In this document: piece after piece, positions 1-8,216 of the stretch
Position numbering within the stretch: position 1 is the first letter of the stretch
Layout of the letters: the number at the start of each line of letters is the position of its first letter
Source of the DNA: Salinicola endophyticus
Lineage (GTDB): Bacteria > Pseudomonadota > Gammaproteobacteria > Pseudomonadales > Halomonadaceae
Assembly: GCF_003206575.1 (NCBI RefSeq)
Contig: NZ_PZJO01000008.1
Coordinates: forward strand, 62,001-126,000
Direction of reading: 5' to 3'
Length of the DNA: 64,000 bases
The notes under the pieces: generated by a model
What the model was told of the DNA's origin: nothing
What the model saw: only the letters and a program-made list of their open reading frames with translations
The model's database searches: none
Position numbers and translations under genes: made by a program

Positions 1-11
1 ATCCCGGCCAC

Positions 12-1865
12 TCACGTCGGGTCCGGTTCGAGGAGCGCCGCCGGCAGACGCTGAAAGGCCTCGTAGGCCGCCAGCACCGTGGCCCGCTGGGCCGCGGCGG
101 CGGCCTGGAAGGCGTCGGTGTAGACGGTCTCGTCGGGATATTCGGTGATCAGTGTCAGCGGCACCCGGTGGCGCTCGTCGACCGCAAGCCAGCAGGGAAA
201 GCCGTTGATCCGCTCGAAGCCATCGTCGCCGGCGTGGGCGTTGAACTGCGCCAGCTGGCGCCGGTTGAGTGCCTGCAGCGCCGCCTCCTCCGCCAGCGCC
301 CGGGTGACCGCCTCCAGCAACCAGCGCGCGGCCGCCTCCCAGCCCGGGCGATAGCGCAGGATCAGGAAGAATCCCTTGGGGATCGTCCACATCTCGAAGC
401 CCCGCGGCACGTAGCCGGAGAGCGGCCGGGTCCACTCGTGCGCCGGGTAGCCGTGCAGATTGAGGTGCAACTGCGCACCGCTGAGCTGCTCGGCCTGGGT
501 GCGGATGGTGCTCTCGAAGCGTGCCGGCTCGCGGTACTCCAGATCGTCGCCCAGCGCAGTGTAGCGGGCGGCGTGGTGCATGTGCCTTGGGTTGTCGGCG
601 ATCAATTGCTGGTGCAGCGCATAGCCGTCCGGGTTCTCCAGCGGACACAGGGTGAAGTGGGCGCCGGGCCGACGCGCCAGCGTGAACGCCGCCTGCAGCG
701 AGCCGGCAGGCGACGAGGTCTCGTTGGCGTGCTGGCCGGCGGAGATCATCACCGCACGGTCACGACCGGCGATGTGGCACCCGCTCAGCGTGCGCCCGGC
801 GACCGAGCGCGCCTGGAAACGGCTGCCGGGCAGCGCCGCCAGCGCGGCTTCGATCACCGCCGGCGGCAGCGGCCCCTGGGGCGCCGAGAGCTGGGCCTGC
901 CAGTCGCCCGCGGGTATGTCCGGAAGTGTGGCCTGCGGTAATGCCGCGTGGGCGACGGCCCGCACGCTGAGCGTCTCGCCGCGACGCACCTGGGGCACGA
1001 TCTGGCCCGGCTGCAGATGGCGGTCCCCCGGCGGGCGGCCGCTGCAACGCTGGAAGACCTCCAGCAGCGAGAAGTAGAGCTCCTCGTGGAGCGCCTCGCG
1101 CAGCGACAGCACCTCGTCGTCGTAAGCCAGCGGCTCGTCGTCCACCGGCAGCGTCACCGCGATCTCGAGCCGCGCGAAATAGGGCTCGTCCCCCCAGTCA
1201 GCATCGCGGATCGCACTCACGCTGTCGTGATAGAGCGCCTCGAAGGCGGTCCACAGCGCCCGTCCCCCACTTGCCGTCTCGGCCGCTTTCTCCTCCATCG
1301 CCGCCCCCGTCACCCCACCCTCGCGGCACCAGCCGCAGGGCGAGAGCGCCGGTTCGCCGGTGAAGTCGTCATGCACGCGGTTGGGCGCCAGTACCTCGCA
1401 CTCGCGCTCACGCCCATCGGCATAGCGCAGACGCAGCCGGTAAACCGGCAGCGCCGCCCGGCACACCCCGGCGACGAAGCGAAACGCCACCTGTGGATAG
1501 CAGGCGGCGAGGGGGTAGCTCTCCAGGCGGAAGCGCTGCTCGCTGGCCTGGGGGTGGCGCGGATAGATGACTTCGCAGGCGAGGAGATCGCGGGTCTCGA
1601 TCTCCTCGCGGAAGGCGCACAGCAGCGGCTTGTAGGCGGAGCGGCAGCGCGCCGCGATACCGCGCTCGGCCAGCGCCGCCTCGGCCTGGCGCCGTGTCGC
1701 CCGGTCGTCGAAGGTCCAGGTCTCGAGGCGCTCACCGCTGAACTCGGCGGCGAGCGTCGTGAGCGTGGCGGCGTAGGTTCGGGAGAATAGATCAGTGGCA
1801 GAGGCGCCGGTGACAGAAGCGTCGGTAAAAGCGGTGTCTGTGGCAGAGACAGCTGACGGGCTCAA
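12..1865 (-). CDS. M14-family zinc carboxypeptidase-like protein
   Basis: Predicted metallopeptidase of the M14 (carboxypeptidase A) fold, about 617 aa. Zinc-site motif HANE (H about residue 379, E about 382) lies in the context ISAGQHANETSS; a third His candidate is in LHLNLHGYPAHEW, and a Glu in LITEYPDET could be the general base. The N-terminal ~300 residues do not match a domain I know. The frame is open further upstream to 2039, but that extension runs through an 8-bp tandem repeat and looks non-coding. I place the start at a TTG at 1865 because AGGAG sits 6 nt before it. It follows a terminator, so it is probably transcribed separately from the permease gene upstream. Substrate unknown. 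No signal peptide is visible from the chosen start, so the enzyme may be cytoplasmic. Confidence 0.72.
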   Translation of the reverse strand: MSPSAVSATDTAFTDASVTGASATDLFSRTYAATLTTLAAEFSGERLETWTFDDRATRRQAEAALAERGIAARCRSAYKPLLCAFREEIETRDLLACEVIYPRHPQASEQRFRLESYPLAACYPQVAFRFVAGVCRAALPVYRLRLRYADGRERECEVLAPNRVHDDFTGEPALSPCGWCREGGVTGAAMEEKAAETASGGRALWTAFEALYHDSVSAIRDADWGDEPYFARLEIAVTLPVDDEPLAYDDEVLSLREALHEELYFSLLEVFQRCSGRPPGDRHLQPGQIVPQVRRGETLSVRAVAHAALPQATLPDIPAGDWQAQLSAPQGPLPPAVIEAALAALPGSRFQARSVAGRTLSGCHIAGRDRAVMISAGQHANETSSPAGSLQAAFTLARRPGAHFTLCPLENPDGYALHQQLIADNPRHMHHAARYTALGDDLEYREPARFESTIRTQAEQLSGAQLHLNLHGYPAHEWTRPLSGYVPRGFEMWTIPKGFFLILRYRPGWEAAARWLLEAVTRALAEEAALQALNRRQLAQFNAHAGDDGFERINGFPCWLAVDERHRVPLTLITEYPDETVYTDAFQAAAAAQRATVLAAYEAFQRLPAALLEPDPT

Positions 1866-2023
1866 GGCGGGCTCCTGATGGTTGATGACATCCTGAGGGC
1901 CGGCCGTGCACGCCCGCCGGCCAGCGCGATGCGATAGCGCAGTGTAGCGCGCATCGGGCGCTGCTCGGCGTCTCCTGGCACCCGACGTCGATTCGCTCGC
2001 CGCGAACACGGATACGGCCCCGC

Positions 2024-2050
2024 AGAGACACAGAGACACAGAGACACAGA
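2024..2050. repeat. 8-bp tandem repeat (AGAGACAC, about 3.4 copies)
   Basis: Three perfect copies of AGAGACAC plus a partial fourth, between the M14 gene and the terminator of the permease operon. Its position argues that the long upstream extension of the M14 reading frame is not translated. Confidence 0.8.
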
Positions 2051-2054
2051 AAGA

Positions 2055-2085
2055 CCAAGGGCGGCATCGAGGATGCCGCCCTTGG
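2055..2085 (-). terminator. Rho-independent-type terminator
   Basis: Perfect inverted repeat with 14-bp arms (CCAAGGGCGGCATC and its complement) around a 3-nt loop. On the minus strand it is followed by a T-rich stretch (TCTTTCTGT). It lies just after the stop of the permease gene at 2118 and most likely ends that operon. Confidence 0.85.
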
Positions 2086-2117
2086 TGTAGCGCACGTTTC
2101 GATCCCGCAGACGGTGC

Positions 2118-3419
2118 CTAGAAGACGAAGGTCAGCAACAGGTTGAACACCATCGCCGCGACGAAGCCCAGCGGTGCGGCACGGAACAGCAGCTTCGGCA
2201 GCAGGCCGGCGCGGGCACGGTCGTCGGGGCAGGAGCCGAGGATCAGGCTGCCGCCGGAAGAGAACGGCGAGATCGAGGTGGCCTGGGCACCGACCACGAT
2301 GGCGATGAAGATGATCATCGGATCGATGGCCAGGGTGTTGGCGATCGGCAGCACCAGGGGGAAGAGCGCCGGAGTGACCACGCCCAGCGTGCTGGCGAAC
2401 AGCGACATCAGCGCCGCCGCCACGCCGAAGGCGACCGGGATCAGCGCCGGCGGAATATTGGTGCCGATCCACGAACCCAGCAGATCGATGGTGCCGGCCT
2501 TGATCGCCACCGAGATCAGCATGCCGACCCCGCAGATCATGATGATGGTGCCCCACGGCAGCGAGGCGATCGCCTGACGCTCGTCGCCCAGCTTGAGCAG
2601 CAGCGCGATGACCGAGAACACGCTGGCGATCAGGCCGATGTCGACCTTGGCGTTGACGAAAGCGACCGCGGCGTTGTCCGGCAGCAGCAGGCTGGCGATC
2701 GGCGGCAGCAGCACCGTGGCCATCATGATCAGGGTCAGGGTCAGGGTGGTCTTCTGCTCGCGGTTGAGCGGCGACGGGCGTTCGACATGTTCCAGTGAGG
2801 CCACCGCGCTGCCGCGCCGGCGCCCGACCACGATCAGCCCGGCGAGTACCACCACCGGCACGATCAGAGTACTGGCGAAGATACCCAGGGCGTTGAGGAA
2901 GGCCTGGTTGTCGGAAACCCCGGCGCTGGTCATCAGGGTGCGGAAGATGATCCCGCTCTGGCTGGAGACGAAGTTGGCCCCGGCCAGCGCGCCGTAGTTC
3001 ACCGCCATGCCTCCGACGATCAGGCTAAGCCCGGTGCGATTGCACAGCAGCAAAGTGATCGGCGCCATGAACGCCAGCACGGTGTAGTAGCCGGCGCCGA
3101 GCCCGGAGATCACCGTGGCGGCGAGGAAGATCGCGAACGGCATCAGGCTGGGCACGTTGCGGCAGCGATACATCAGATGCTCGGCGAGCTTCTCCAGGGT
3201 GCCGTTGACGATGGCGAAGCTGTAGAACAGGCAGACCGAAAAGATGATGAAGAAGATCTTCAGCGGCCAGGTGGCGATCACCTCCTTGGGACTCATGCCC
3301 ATGCCGAAGCAGCCGATCAGATAGGCAAAGGCGATCGCGAACAGCCCGATATTGAGCTTGAAGCGGTAACCTAGAACGATGGAGACGATGATCGCCCCCA
3401 CCACCAGCAGACTCATCAT
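2118..3419 (-). CDS. MatC-like ion-transporter-superfamily carboxylate permease
   Basis: Inner-membrane secondary transporter of 433 aa with about 11-12 hydrophobic segments. The layout, with two similar halves and re-entrant Ser/Gly-rich stretches such as SSQSGIIFRT and QATSISPFSSGGSLI, resembles the IT superfamily (MatC/DASS/ArsB relatives), which usually move di- and tricarboxylates with Na+ or H+. Two in-frame ATGs open the gene, with AGGGGA 6 nt before the first. It lies about 100 nt downstream of the amidohydrolase gene on the same strand, so the pair probably forms a catabolic operon: permease plus hydrolase for an organic acid or lactone. The divergent GntR gene is the likely regulator. 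The substrate cannot be read from sequence. Confidence 0.75.
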   Translation of the reverse strand: MMSLLVVGAIIVSIVLGYRFKLNIGLFAIAFAYLIGCFGMGMSPKEVIATWPLKIFFIIFSVCLFYSFAIVNGTLEKLAEHLMYRCRNVPSLMPFAIFLAATVISGLGAGYYTVLAFMAPITLLLCNRTGLSLIVGGMAVNYGALAGANFVSSQSGIIFRTLMTSAGVSDNQAFLNALGIFASTLIVPVVVLAGLIVVGRRRGSAVASLEHVERPSPLNREQKTTLTLTLIMMATVLLPPIASLLLPDNAAVAFVNAKVDIGLIASVFSVIALLLKLGDERQAIASLPWGTIIMICGVGMLISVAIKAGTIDLLGSWIGTNIPPALIPVAFGVAAALMSLFASTLGVVTPALFPLVLPIANTLAIDPMIIFIAIVVGAQATSISPFSSGGSLILGSCPDDRARAGLLPKLLFRAAPLGFVAAMVFNLLLTFVF

Positions 3420-3518
3420 GTCAGTTCCCCTCGTGCGTGATCCCGGTACCGGCGCATCCGGCTCCCGGTGTGATGTTATTGGCGTGCCTGCGCAGGCGGA
3501 CGCTCATGTCCCTGTCAT

Positions 3519-4352
3519 TCACTCCCCGCTCAGCGCGATCCGAAACAGCCGCGCCGGGTTGTCGACCAGCACCAGGCGGCGCTCCACCGGGTCGGGCAGC
3601 AGTCTCTCCAGCAGCGCGAACTGGGCGTCGTAGTCGGTGTCGGCCTCGAAGCGGGTATGCGGCCAGTCACTGCCCCACAGCAGGTTCTCACTGTGGCCGT
3701 AGGCGTCGCGCAGGCGCTCGATCGAACGGCTCGCCTGATCCAGACTCGAGCGGCTGCGATAGGTGGCCGACAGTTTGACCCACAGCGGCTGGTACGCCAT
3801 CCGTGACAGCAGGGCGCGATGCGCCGGGTTCACCGGATCGATCTCCCCGCCCGGCAGGCCGAAGTGATCGATCACCACGTCGCAGCCAGCGCCCAGGATC
3901 GGTGCCACCACGCTGTCGAGATCCTCCATCCCGCGCTGGATCTCCACCGACCAGCGGCGCCGGGCCAGATCCGTGAAGAAGCGCTGCCACGCTGCCGAGG
4001 CGTAGTCGTCGAGCGTCTTGCCGATCAGGTTGAGGCGCACGCTCACCACCCCGGCGTCGGCCAGCGTGTCCAGCGCCGCGGCGGAGATCGTCGGCTCGAC
4101 CACCGCGGTGCCGCGCAGCCGCTCGGGATAACGGCGTAGCGCCGCCACCAGATAGTCGTTGTCGGTACCGAGAAAGCTGGGCTGCACCAGGACACCGTGC
4201 GACAGGCCACAGCGGTCCAGATGTGCCAGATACGTTTCCACCTTGGCGTCGTAGTCCGGGCTGTAGCGCCGCCCCTCAGCCAGCGGCAGATCGCGCTGGA
4301 AGATGTGAGCGTGAGTATCAACGCCCGTCACGACCTTGGCAGTAGAATGCAT
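3519..4352 (-). CDS. Amidohydrolase family 2 protein (pyrone-dicarboxylate lactonase-like)
   Basis: TIM-barrel metal-dependent hydrolase of 277 aa in the amidohydrolase-2 group (PF04909 type), which includes 2-pyrone-4,6-dicarboxylate lactonase, sulfomuconolactone hydrolase and decarboxylases. Visible motifs are VDTHAHIF at residues 11-18 (the HxH metal site on strand 1), VVIDHFG in the middle, and LWGSDWPHT near residue 230 (the catalytic Asp on strand 8). The final DNPARLF is a typical family ending. AAGGA lies 7 nt before the start. It is divergent from a GntR regulator and followed by a carboxylate permease, which fits breakdown of an imported organic acid or lactone. The precise reaction is unassigned. 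Confidence 0.8.
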   Translation of the reverse strand: MHSTAKVVTGVDTHAHIFQRDLPLAEGRRYSPDYDAKVETYLAHLDRCGLSHGVLVQPSFLGTDNDYLVAALRRYPERLRGTAVVEPTISAAALDTLADAGVVSVRLNLIGKTLDDYASAAWQRFFTDLARRRWSVEIQRGMEDLDSVVAPILGAGCDVVIDHFGLPGGEIDPVNPAHRALLSRMAYQPLWVKLSATYRSRSSLDQASRSIERLRDAYGHSENLLWGSDWPHTRFEADTDYDAQFALLERLLPDPVERRLVLVDNPARLFRIALSGE

Positions 4353-4415
4353 CTAGGAATCCTTGAATCACGTGATATAAACCTGTGCAATCGAGCACAT
4401 GCGGTCGCTTCGACC

Positions 4416-4441
4416 CAACCATTCATCTATATGAATAGTTG
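4416..4441. promoter_or_regulatory. Inverted repeat, candidate GntR operator
   Basis: Arms CAACCATTCAT and ATGAATAGTTG around a 4-nt centre, with one mismatch, in the AT-rich divergent region between the amidohydrolase and GntR genes. A GntR/UTRA regulator would be expected to bind such a dyad. This is inferred from position and symmetry only. Confidence 0.5.
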
Positions 4442-4458
4442 AATTCTCAGCATACACG

Positions 4459-4494
4459 CTTTTAGTCGCACTTGGCGTTACCTACGACTAAAGG
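4459..4494. promoter_or_regulatory. Second inverted repeat in the same divergent region
   Basis: TTTAGTCG and CGACTAAA, perfect 8-bp arms 16 nt apart, about 40 nt before the GntR start. It could be a second operator or a 5' UTR stem. The half-sites differ from those of the first dyad. Confidence 0.4.
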
Positions 4495-4531
4495 TGATAC
4501 ATTGAGATGAATAACAGGCAGGGAACCCAAC

Positions 4532-5272
4532 GTGATGAGAACTTCGGGCACGCAGACCGACGAACGTCTGCCGCTCTATCAGCGCCTGCGCGACGACATG
4601 CTTTCGCGCATCGCCTCTGGGGAGTGGACCCCCGGCATCGCCATCCCCACCGAAGCGGAACTCACCAAACAGTACGGCGTGGCGGTGGGCACCCTGCGCA
4701 AGGCCGTGGACACCCTGGTCCGGGACGGCCTGATGGAACGCAGCCAGGGTCGCGGCACCTTCATTCGCCGCCCCAACTTCCAGGGCTCTCTGTTCCGCTT
4801 CTTCCGCCAGGTGGATACGCTCGGCGAACGCCAGGTACCCACCAGTCGAATTCTGAGTCGAACCCGAATCCAGGCCTCGGAGAGCGTGGCCCAGGCACTG
4901 GAGCTCGCCCCGGAGAGCGAGGTGATCCGGCTCGAACGGCTGCGTCAGATCGGCGGCAGCAACGTCTCGCGGGAGGAGATCTGGTTGCCGGCGTCACGCT
5001 TCGGCGGATTGATGTCGGTGGAGCCGGAAGCGTTCGGCAATCTGCTCTACCCCTTCTACGAGACCCAGTGCGGCCAGCTGGTGGCCTCGGCGCGCGAGAC
5101 CCTCACCGTGGAGACCGCCGACGCCCGCACCGCCGAGGCGCTGGAGATCGCCCAGGGAGCACCGGTGGTGAACATCGAGCGCCTGGCACTGGGTTACGAC
5201 GGCACCCCGCTGGAGTACCGCCGCACCCTGGGGAATGCCGAGACCTTCCGCTACCAGGTCGATATCACCTGA
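4532..5272 (+). CDS. GntR-family regulator with UTRA domain (HutC subfamily)
   Basis: Transcription factor of 246 aa. The N-terminal winged helix (about residues 12-75) has the typical GEWTPGIAIPTEAEL and GTLRKAVDTL stretches and ends in the wing GRGTFIRRP. The C-terminal ~150 residues form a UTRA effector domain (VIRLERLRQIGG and later GTPLEYRRTL). It is divergent from the amidohydrolase-permease operon, whose substrate or product is its likely ligand. The start could be GTG at 4532 or ATG at 4535; AGGGA lies upstream of both. Expected to repress the divergent operon and possibly itself through the two inverted repeats. Confidence 0.85.
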   Translation: MMRTSGTQTDERLPLYQRLRDDMLSRIASGEWTPGIAIPTEAELTKQYGVAVGTLRKAVDTLVRDGLMERSQGRGTFIRRPNFQGSLFRFFRQVDTLGERQVPTSRILSRTRIQASESVAQALELAPESEVIRLERLRQIGGSNVSREEIWLPASRFGGLMSVEPEAFGNLLYPFYETQCGQLVASARETLTVETADARTAEALEIAQGAPVVNIERLALGYDGTPLEYRRTLGNAETFRYQVDIT

Positions 5273-5305
5273 GACGATGGCCCACCGCCACTCTCCCGGT
5301 GGCAG

Positions 5306-5320
5306 CCCGCGAGACGCGGG
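5306..5320 (+). terminator. Short GC-rich hairpin after the GntR gene
   Basis: CCCGCG and CGCGGG arms around AGA, 34 nt after the GntR stop. There is no U tract, so it is weak as a terminator. Confidence 0.35.
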
Positions 5321-5358
5321 TAATGGCCGGTAAGGGAACGTAACGCGCGCGTCACGGT

Positions 5359-5398
5359 CGATGGAGAGGGGCCCGCGATCCCGGGCCCGCTCCCATCG
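5359..5398 (+). other. Hairpin just upstream of sbmA
   Basis: Imperfect stem made of CGATGG with its complement and GGGCCCG with its complement, separated by a 4x4 internal loop, ending 17 nt before the sbmA start. It may terminate GntR transcription or structure the sbmA leader. No T run follows. Confidence 0.45.
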
Positions 5399-5415
5399 CC
5401 GCTCAGGACGTCACC

Positions 5416-6642
5416 GTGTTTCGATCCTTCTTTCCCCGACCCGCGCTGCTCGCCGTCAGTGCGCTCGTCTGGTCCCTGCTGTGCCTGGTGCTCTGGGACA
5501 CCACCGCCAACGCCTGGGGCGCCGTCATCGGCCTGCCTCCGCTGGCCCCCGGCGCCGAGCTGCCGATCGACGTCTCGCGCTTCTGGGCCCCGTCGTTTTT
5601 ATGGTTCTATCTCTACTATGCGCTGTGCACTGCGCTCTTCGCTGCGGCCTGGTTCCGGTTCAGCCCGCACCGCTGGCAGCGCTGGTCGATTCTCGGCAGC
5701 GCGCTGATCGTGTTCATGACCTACTTCTCGGTTCAGACCAGCGTCGCGGTCAACGCCTGGTACGGGCCGTTCTGGGACATGGTGCAGCAGGCCCTGGGCG
5801 GTGACAGCTCGGTGAGCGCGGCCGATCTCTACCGCGAAATGCTCGCCTTCGCCGGGATCGCCTTCGTCGCGGTCACGGTGGGCGTGTTCAACCTGTTCTT
5901 CGTCAGCCACTACATCTTTCGCTGGCGCTGGGCGATGAACGACTACTACATGCAGCACTGGTCGCGCCTGCGCCACGTCGAGGGCGCGGCCCAGCGCGTC
6001 CAGGAAGACACCATGCGTTTTTCCACCACGCTGGAGGGGCTGGGCGTGAGTCTGCTCAAGTCGGTGCTGACGCTGATCGCCTTCCTGCCACTGCTGGTGA
6101 CGATGTCGCACAACATCACCGAGCTGCCGCTGATCGGGCACGTCTCCAACGCTCTGGTGTGGTCGGCGATCGCCTGGTCGCTGTTCGGCACCCTGTTTCT
6201 GTCACTGGCGGGGATCAAGCTGCCGGGGCTGGAGTTTCGCAACCAGCGGGTGGAGGCGGCCTACCGCAAGGAGCTGGTCTACGGCGAGGACGCCGCCGAG
6301 CGCGCCCGGCCGGCCACCGTGGCGGAGCTGTTCCAGGCGGTACGGCGCAACTACTTTCGGCTCTACTGGCACTACGCCTACTTCAATATCGCGCGCATCT
6401 TCTATCTGCAGGCGGACGTGGTCTTCGCCTTCATCGTGCTGGCGCCCTCGATCGTCGCCGGCAAGCTGACGCTGGGCCTGCTGCAGCAGATCCTCAACGT
6501 CTTCGGTCAGGTGCGCGACTCCTTCCAGTATCTGGTCAACTCCTGGTCGACCATCATCGAGCTGCTCTCGATCGTCAAACGCCTGCGCACCTTCGAGCGG
6601 GTGATCGAAGGCGCACCGGAGGCCCCCCAGGCGGCAACCTGA
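5416..6642 (+). CDS. sbmA: SbmA/BacA-family inner-membrane peptide transporter
   Basis: Homologue of SbmA/BacA, 408 aa (E. coli SbmA is close to this length). In characterised members it is a proton-driven importer that takes up proline-rich antimicrobial peptides, bleomycin, microcins and, for BacA types, B12-like compounds. Visible features are several hydrophobic helices, the family stretch [15 protein letters not shown] (about residues 170-185), [21 protein letters not shown] and [15 protein letters not shown]. There is no ATPase domain, which separates SbmA from related YddA/ABCD proteins. The start is GTG with AGGA 8 nt upstream. It stands alone between the GntR gene and the ugp operon. 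Confidence 0.92.
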   Translation: MFRSFFPRPALLAVSALVWSLLCLVLWDTTANAWGAVIGLPPLAPGAELPIDVSRFWAPSFLWFYLYYALCTALFAAAWFRFSPHRWQRWSILGSALIVFMTYFSVQTSVAVNAWYGPFWDMVQQALGGDSSVSAADLYREMLAFAGIAFVAVTVGVFNLFFVSHYIFRWRWAMNDYYMQHWSRLRHVEGAAQRVQEDTMRFSTTLEGLGVSLLKSVLTLIAFLPLLVTMSHNITELPLIGHVSNALVWSAIAWSLFGTLFLSLAGIKLPGLEFRNQRVEAAYRKELVYGEDAAERARPATVAELFQAVRRNYFRLYWHYAYFNIARIFYLQADVVFAFIVLAPSIVAGKLTLGLLQQILNVFGQVRDSFQYLVNSWSTIIELLSIVKRLRTFERVIEGAPEAPQAAT

Positions 6643-6693
6643 ACGATAACGGCAGGGCGCGCGCCGTGCCCTGCCGACGTCGTTGACCTCGTG

Positions 6694-6766
6694 CCGTCAT
6701 CTCGCAGTCACGACGCCATCATCACCGTGACATCCGAATGTCACAGTACTGACATCGTGCCGTCCT
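6694..6766 (+). promoter_or_regulatory. Extended Pho-box array and ugpB promoter
   Basis: Seven heptamers in exact 11-bp register: CCGTCAT 6694, CAGTCAC 6705, CCATCAT 6716, GTGACAT 6727, ATGTCAC 6738, CTGACAT 6749, CCGTCCT 6760, each separated by 4 nt. The PhoB consensus is CTGTCAT-N4-CTGTCAT with this same period. From the best pair (6738-6755) there are exactly 10 nt to TAGGGT at 6766-6771, a TAnnnT -10 hexamer, which is the geometry of PhoB-activated promoters. It lies 45 nt before ugpB, a classic Pho regulon gene. Seven copies is more than the usual two to four. Confidence 0.8.
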
Positions 6767-6811
6767 AGGGTACGCACCACACCCTGTAACGCCCTGTCAG
6801 GAGATGTCACC

Positions 6812-8134
6812 GTGCGCCTTAGCCATCTGCTTCCGTTCGTCGCTGTCACCGCGCTATCCCTCTCCCCCTCGGCCCAGGCCGCCACCACCATCACCTGGTG
6901 GCACGCCATGGAGGGCGTACTCGGCGAGAAGGTCAACGCCATCGCCGACGAATTCAACGCCTCCCAGGACGACTATGTGGTCAAGCCCGTCTACAAGGGC
7001 AGCTACAGCGACAACCTGACCGCGACCATCGCCGCCTTCCGCGCCGGCCAGGCGCCGGCGATCACCCAGGTGTTCGAAGTCGGCACGGCGACGATGATGA
7101 GCGCCAAGGGCGCGATCTATCCGGTCTACCAGCTGATGCAGGACACCGACACGCCGTTCGATCCCGACGCCTTCCTGCCGGCGGTGAAGAGCTACTACAC
7201 CTCGAGCGACGGTCATATGCTGTCGATGCCGTTCAACTCCTCCACCCCGGTGCTCTATTACAACCAGGACGCCTTCGCCAAGGCCGGCATCGAGACGCCG
7301 CCCAAGACCTGGGCCGAGCTCGGCAAGGACGCCCACAAGCTGGTCGAGAGCGGCGCCGCCGAGTGCGGCCTGACCACCGCCTGGCCGAGCTGGACCCAGC
7401 TTGAGAACTTCAGCGCGGTCAATGACCTGCCCTTCGCCACCCAGGCCAACGGCTTCAATGGCACCGACGCCCGCCTGGTGTTCGACCAGCAGCCGGCCAC
7501 GGTGGCCCATATCCAGGATCTGGCCGAGTGGCAGAAGAGCCACGCCTTCGAGTATGGCGGCCGCGCCGACAACGGCACCAAGCGCTTCCAGTCGGGCCGC
7601 TGCGCCATGCTGACCACCTCCTCCGCCTCGCGCGCCGGCATCCAGGAGGCCGCCAAGGGCAAGTTCGGCTTCGGCATCGCGCCGCTGCCCTATGACGCCA
7701 AGGCGGTGAGCCAGCCCCGGAACTCGATCATCGGTGGGGCCTCGCTGTGGGTCATGCGGGGGCAGTCGGACAAGGTCTACCAAGGCGTGGCCGAATTCAT
7801 GAACTTCCTCTCCTCACCGGCGGTGCAGGCCGACTGGGCCAGCTTCACCGGCTATGTGCCGATCACTACCGCGGCCTACCAGCGCCTGAAAGACGATGGC
7901 TTCTACGCCAAGACGCCGGGCGCCAGCGTGGCGATCGACCAGCTGACCCGGGGCACGCCGGATGACAACAGCCGCGGCCTGCGCCTGGGCAACATGCCGC
8001 AGATCCGCAATATCATCGCCGAACAGCTGGAGAAGGCGTTCAACGGCAGCGAAACCGCCGCCCAGGCGCTGACCGACGCCGCCGAGCGCGGCAACCAGGA
8101 GCTCGAGCAGTTCGAGCGCAGCGTCTCGAACTAG
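6812..8134 (+). CDS. ugpB: sn-glycerol-3-phosphate ABC transporter, periplasmic binding protein
   Basis: Binding protein of 440 aa for glycerol-3-phosphate and glycerophosphodiesters. The signal peptide occupies about residues 1-23 (cleavage after AQA). The mature protein starts TTITWWHAMEGVLG, typical of UgpB, and contains the MSMPFNSSTPVLYYN segment near the ligand site and the FGIAPLPY linker. The length matches E. coli UgpB (about 438 aa). The start is GTG with AGGAG upstream. It is the first gene of ugpBAEC and sits behind a Pho-box array, so it should be induced by phosphate starvation. A strong hairpin separates it from ugpA. Confidence 0.95.
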   Translation: MRLSHLLPFVAVTALSLSPSAQAATTITWWHAMEGVLGEKVNAIADEFNASQDDYVVKPVYKGSYSDNLTATIAAFRAGQAPAITQVFEVGTATMMSAKGAIYPVYQLMQDTDTPFDPDAFLPAVKSYYTSSDGHMLSMPFNSSTPVLYYNQDAFAKAGIETPPKTWAELGKDAHKLVESGAAECGLTTAWPSWTQLENFSAVNDLPFATQANGFNGTDARLVFDQQPATVAHIQDLAEWQKSHAFEYGGRADNGTKRFQSGRCAMLTTSSASRAGIQEAAKGKFGFGIAPLPYDAKAVSQPRNSIIGGASLWVMRGQSDKVYQGVAEFMNFLSSPAVQADWASFTGYVPITTAAYQRLKDDGFYAKTPGASVAIDQLTRGTPDDNSRGLRLGNMPQIRNIIAEQLEKAFNGSETAAQALTDAAERGNQELEQFERSVSN

Positions 8135-8182
8135 GCACCCATTTCCGGCTTCGACACTCCTTTCTCCTGCTGAGTCCCTGAA

Positions 8183-8206
8183 AGCGGGCGGCGCAAGCCG
8201 CCCGCT
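8183..8206 (+). other. Intercistronic hairpin between ugpB and ugpA
   Basis: Perfect 10-bp stem AGCGGGCGGC closed by a GCAA tetraloop, ending 10 nt before the ugpA start. No U tract follows, so it is more likely a 3'-end-stabilising or partial-attenuation element that keeps binding protein in excess over permease. Confidence 0.8.
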
Positions 8207-8216
8207 GCCGATCAAG

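Noticed and set aside
1866-2039. N-terminal extension of the M14 protein
   Set aside because: Passes through an 8-bp tandem repeat; the internal TTG at 1865 has AGGAG at good spacing.
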